Shown piece by piece: positions 61,528 through 64,000 of a stretch of 64,000 nt of DNA; the stretch's first letter is position 1; each line of letters begins with the position of its first letter. Under the pieces are notes generated by a model. The model made no database searches and was not told where the DNA came from. It saw only the letters and a program-made list of their open reading frames with translations. A program made the position numbers and the translations under genes. This DNA comes from Caulobacter vibrioides (GTDB taxonomy: Bacteria > Pseudomonadota > Alphaproteobacteria > Caulobacterales > Caulobacteraceae), in assembly GCA_001449105.1 (NCBI GenBank), contig LNIY01000001.1, forward strand, positions 1 to 64,000, read 5' to 3'.

Positions 61528-62598
61528 ATGACTATCAAGACCGCTCTCGATCACTACCGCCTGCTCGGCCGCTCCGGGCTTCGCGTATCGCCGCTATCGC
61601 TGGGAACCATGACCTTCGGCTCCGACTGGGGCTGGGGCGCGGACGAGACCGACGCCCGCCGGATCTTCGACGCCTATGTCGATCGCGGGGGCAACTTCGT
61701 GGACACGGCCGTCAATTACACGGACGGCGCGTCCGAACGCATGCTGGGCGGCTTCATCAAGGACAAGCGCGAACGGATGGTGGTCGCCACCAAGTTCACG
61801 ATGGCGCGCGATCCTGCGAACATCAATTCGGGGGGCAACCACCGCTACAACCTGGTGCACTCGGTCGAGACCAGCCTGAGCCAGCTCGACACCGACCGCA
61901 TCGACCTGATGTACCTCCACGCCTGGGACTTCACCACCAGTCCCGAGGAGGTGCTGCGCGCCCTGGACGACCTCGTTCGGGCCGGCAAGATCCTCTATGT
62001 CGGTATCTGCAACACGCCGGCCTGGCGGGTGGCGCAGCTCCAGTCGATCGCCGACCTGCGCGGCTGGGCGCCGCTGGTGGCCCTGCAGATCGAGTACAGC
62101 CTGGTCGAACGCACCGTCGAGCACGAGCTGATGCCGATGGCGCGCGAACTGGGCCTGGGCGTCATGCCATGGTCCCCGCTGGGCGGCGGCATCCTGACGG
62201 GCAAGTACCGTCGCGAGGACTTGTCGGACGACAACGGCTCCGACGTCGCGGCCGACCGCAAGGGCGTGATCGCCTCCACCGGCCACCTCAATCAGCGTTC
62301 GCTCGACATCGCCGACGTCGTCGGTGAGGTCGCCGCGGAACTTGGGGCGTCGCGCTCGCAGGTGGCCATCGCCTGGACCCTGGCCAATCCCGCCGTCGTC
62401 TCGCCGATCATGGGCGCGCGCACGCTGGAGCAGGCGCAGGACAACTTCAGCGCCCTGGACGTGTCCCTAGACGCGAGCCAGTTGGCCCGACTGGACGCGG
62501 CGAGCGCGCCGACGCCGATCTTCCCCGACCGCTTCATCGGCCGTCCCATGGCTCAGCAACTGATCTTCGGCGCCTCGACGCTGCAGGCCCGACGCTGA
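61528..62598 (+). CDS. Aldo/keto reductase
   Basis: 356 aa NADPH-dependent (beta/alpha)8 barrel. Catalytic Asp-Tyr-Lys-His set is seen in NFVDTAVNYTDGASE, VVATKF and DLMYLHAWD; cofactor-binding SPIMGARTLEQAQDN lies near the end. AAAGGAG ribosome site. First gene of a three-gene run with the Atu4866 protein and an SDR. Confidence 0.92.
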   Translation: MTIKTALDHYRLLGRSGLRVSPLSLGTMTFGSDWGWGADETDARRIFDAYVDRGGNFVDTAVNYTDGASERMLGGFIKDKRERMVVATKFTMARDPANINSGGNHRYNLVHSVETSLSQLDTDRIDLMYLHAWDFTTSPEEVLRALDDLVRAGKILYVGICNTPAWRVAQLQSIADLRGWAPLVALQIEYSLVERTVEHELMPMARELGLGVMPWSPLGGGILTGKYRREDLSDDNGSDVAADRKGVIASTGHLNQRSLDIADVVGEVAAELGASRSQVAIAWTLANPAVVSPIMGARTLEQAQDNFSALDVSLDASQLARLDAASAPTPIFPDRFIGRPMAQQLIFGASTLQARR

Positions 62599-62622
62599 AA
62601 CCTCAGCAGAAAGGAGCCGGCC

Positions 62623-62880
62623 ATGACGCCACAGACAGCTGCACAGCACCCCTATGTCGGCATGTGGGTCACCGCTGACGGTCGCATCCGCCAGGAACTG
62701 CTCGCCAACGGCCGCTACGATGAAGCGCGCGGGGCCAGGAAGAGCGCCTATCGCGGGCGATACGAAGTCGACGCCAACCACATCGACTACTGGGACGACA
62801 CCGGGTTCACGGCCGATGGCGAGTTCGTCACCCCAGACGAGCTTCACCATGGCGGAATGATCTTCTTCCGGCAACGCTAG
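62623..62880 (+). CDS. Atu4866-domain protein
   Basis: 85 aa. HPYVGMWVTADGRIRQELLA, then GRYDEARG, GRYEVDANHIDYWDDTGFTA and LHHGGMIFFR match the small beta-barrel Atu4866 family, often beside short-chain reductases and of unknown role. AAAGGAG precedes the ATG. Confidence 0.88.
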   Translation: MTPQTAAQHPYVGMWVTADGRIRQELLANGRYDEARGARKSAYRGRYEVDANHIDYWDDTGFTADGEFVTPDELHHGGMIFFRQR

Positions 62881-63023
62881 TCGCCCTCGCCGGGCCAACG
62901 CCCGGCCGCCTCCTCAACATCCAACCAATCCGAACCTCAAGCCCCGGCTTGCCGGGATCGCTGGCGCACGCCTCCAGGCTGGCGATCCCCTTCTTTTCTG
63001 GAGCGCGATCAAGGAGAGATAAG

Positions 63024-63905
63024 ATGAAGACGGTTATCATCTCAGGCGCTGGAACGGGCATGGGCCTGCTCACCGCCCAAACCCTCATCCGCCAGGGCTA
63101 CGCGGTCTATGCCGGCGTGCGCGATCCCAACGGGCGCAGTCTGGCCCGTCGCGAGGCGCTGGAAACCTACGCCCAGGACCATGGCGGCTATGTCCGCGTG
63201 GTCGACCTGGACATTCACAGCGAGGCCTCCTGCCAGGCCGCCGTCGATCAGGTCGTCGCCGACCATGGCCGCCTGGACATCGTCATCCACAATGCGGCCC
63301 ACCTCTTCATAGGCGTCTACGAGGGCTTCACGCCCGAGCAGCTGACCGACTGCCTCAACACCAATGTCGTGGGCGCCCACAGGCTCAACCGCGCCGCCCT
63401 GCCCCAGCTGCGCAAGCAGGGCGACGGCGTCTTGCTCTATGTCGGCAGCACGATCACCCGCATCGTCACGCCGTTCGTGGGGCCCTACATCACCGGCAAG
63501 TACGCGCTGGACGCCCTGGCTGAGGTCACGGCCTACGAGATCAACCGCTTCGGCGTCGAAACGGTGATCGTCATGCCGGGCATCTTCCCGGACGGCACCG
63601 CACATTTCCAGTCAGCCGTCCATCCGGGCGACCAGGACGTCGTCGAGGGCTATAAGCGGTTCAAGGACGACTTCGACAACATCGGGCCGGGCCTGCGCGC
63701 GCTCCTGGCCGGCGCCGACGCGCCCGTCCAGGGCGTCGCCGACGAGATCGCCCGGGTGCTGGCGATCCCCAAGGGCGAAAAGCCCATGCGCACCGTCATC
63801 GACTATTCGGACTACGGCGCTCCGCTGGTCAACGACGTGGTCGAGGCGCAAACCGCGCGTGTCTTCGGGATGATGGGCTACGAGCACCTGCTGAAGGTCT
63901 CCTAG
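63024..63905 (+). CDS. Short-chain dehydrogenase/reductase
   Basis: 293 aa. Cofactor motif ISGAGTGMGLLTAQ (TGxxxGxG type), NAAH in place of NNAG (residues ~93-96), and the catalytic YITGKYALDAL with Ser of LLYVGSTITR. NAD(P)-dependent alcohol/ketone conversion; substrate unknown. Start at 63024 after AAGGAGA; the longer frame is intergenic. Confidence 0.9.
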   Translation: MKTVIISGAGTGMGLLTAQTLIRQGYAVYAGVRDPNGRSLARREALETYAQDHGGYVRVVDLDIHSEASCQAAVDQVVADHGRLDIVIHNAAHLFIGVYEGFTPEQLTDCLNTNVVGAHRLNRAALPQLRKQGDGVLLYVGSTITRIVTPFVGPYITGKYALDALAEVTAYEINRFGVETVIVMPGIFPDGTAHFQSAVHPGDQDVVEGYKRFKDDFDNIGPGLRALLAGADAPVQGVADEIARVLAIPKGEKPMRTVIDYSDYGAPLVNDVVEAQTARVFGMMGYEHLLKVS

Positions 63906-63912
63906 CGCCGGG

Positions 63913-63935
63913 CGGCGGCTGCACGAGCCGCCGCT
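63913..63935 (+). terminator. GC-rich hairpin after the SDR gene
   Basis: GCGGCGGCT and AGCCGCCGC pair perfectly around a five-base loop, eight bases past the stop codon. No T-run follows, so termination would be of the Rho-assisted or pausing kind. Confidence 0.45.
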
Positions 63936-64000
63936 CGCCCAGCGGGCCGCTTTCCCCGCCGACGGCAACGGCCGCGGTAGAGGAAGGCGGCTCCTCTGCA

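Overview
The window is GC-rich alphaproteobacterial DNA, most likely from a Caulobacter relative. The evidence is the gene style (TonB-dependent receptor, Tat-exported sugar-lyase family protein, tight ATGA/GTGA gene couplings), REP-like intergenic palindromes and a conjugative element of the kind found in Caulobacter and sphingomonads. No rRNA, tRNA or CRISPR array was seen. No similarity search was run; family names come from reading the protein sequences.

Layout. (1) 1-6660 is ordinary chromosome: an exo-rhamnogalacturonan-lyase-like Tat protein, an aminotransferase, a YbaK-type deacylase, an outer-membrane protein and dusA. (2) 6661-41232 is the backbone of an integrative and conjugative element (ICE) inserted at the 5' end of dusA. 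It starts with a tyrosine integrase next to dusA, then an accessory stretch (small hypotheticals, an IS66 remnant, dinB, a YjbR-like gene, a nuclease), a maintenance block (DUF932, large ParB-like, Toprim, DUF2493, DUF736, RovC-like, HTH, RepA, ParA, RHH), a DNA-processing block (DUF2840, TraF-like peptidase, lytic transglycosylase, relaxase, TraG coupling protein, CopG-like) and a complete trbBCDEJKLFGI mating-pair operon ending in a DUF2274 gene. (3) 41233-51528 is a biosynthetic cargo island: histidine phosphatase, phosphopantetheinyl transferase, an indigoidine-synthetase-type NRPS, a PptA-like tautomerase, a PsuG-like C-glycosidase, a DUF4243 oxidase, uracil phosphoribosyltransferase and, convergent to these, an HD nucleotidase with two YdcZ-family membrane proteins. 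(4) 51751-63905 carries LysR regulators and redox genes: an NtaA/DszA-type flavin monooxygenase, a TonB receptor, an MDR reductase, an ABC-type binding lipoprotein, RidA, an aldo/keto reductase and an SDR. It is unclear whether block 4 belongs to the ICE, because no second dusA-like attachment site was found in the window.

Main interest. The cargo matches, part for part, the logic of the minimycin/indigoidine pathway of Streptomyces: NRPS, PsuG-like C-glycosynthase, phosphatase plus DUF4243, a UPRT for self-protection and an exporter. Here the parts are split and partly replaced, and they sit directly behind a conjugation operon in a Gram-negative host. This suggests a mobile C-nucleoside antibiotic and/or blue-pigment system. 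Other unusual structures are two adjacent ~1-2 kb imperfect palindromes (17265-19376 and 19387-20527), each pairing an intact gene with a decayed inverted copy, shared leader sequences, iteron-like repeats in the 3' end of repA, and a candidate oriT before the relaxase.
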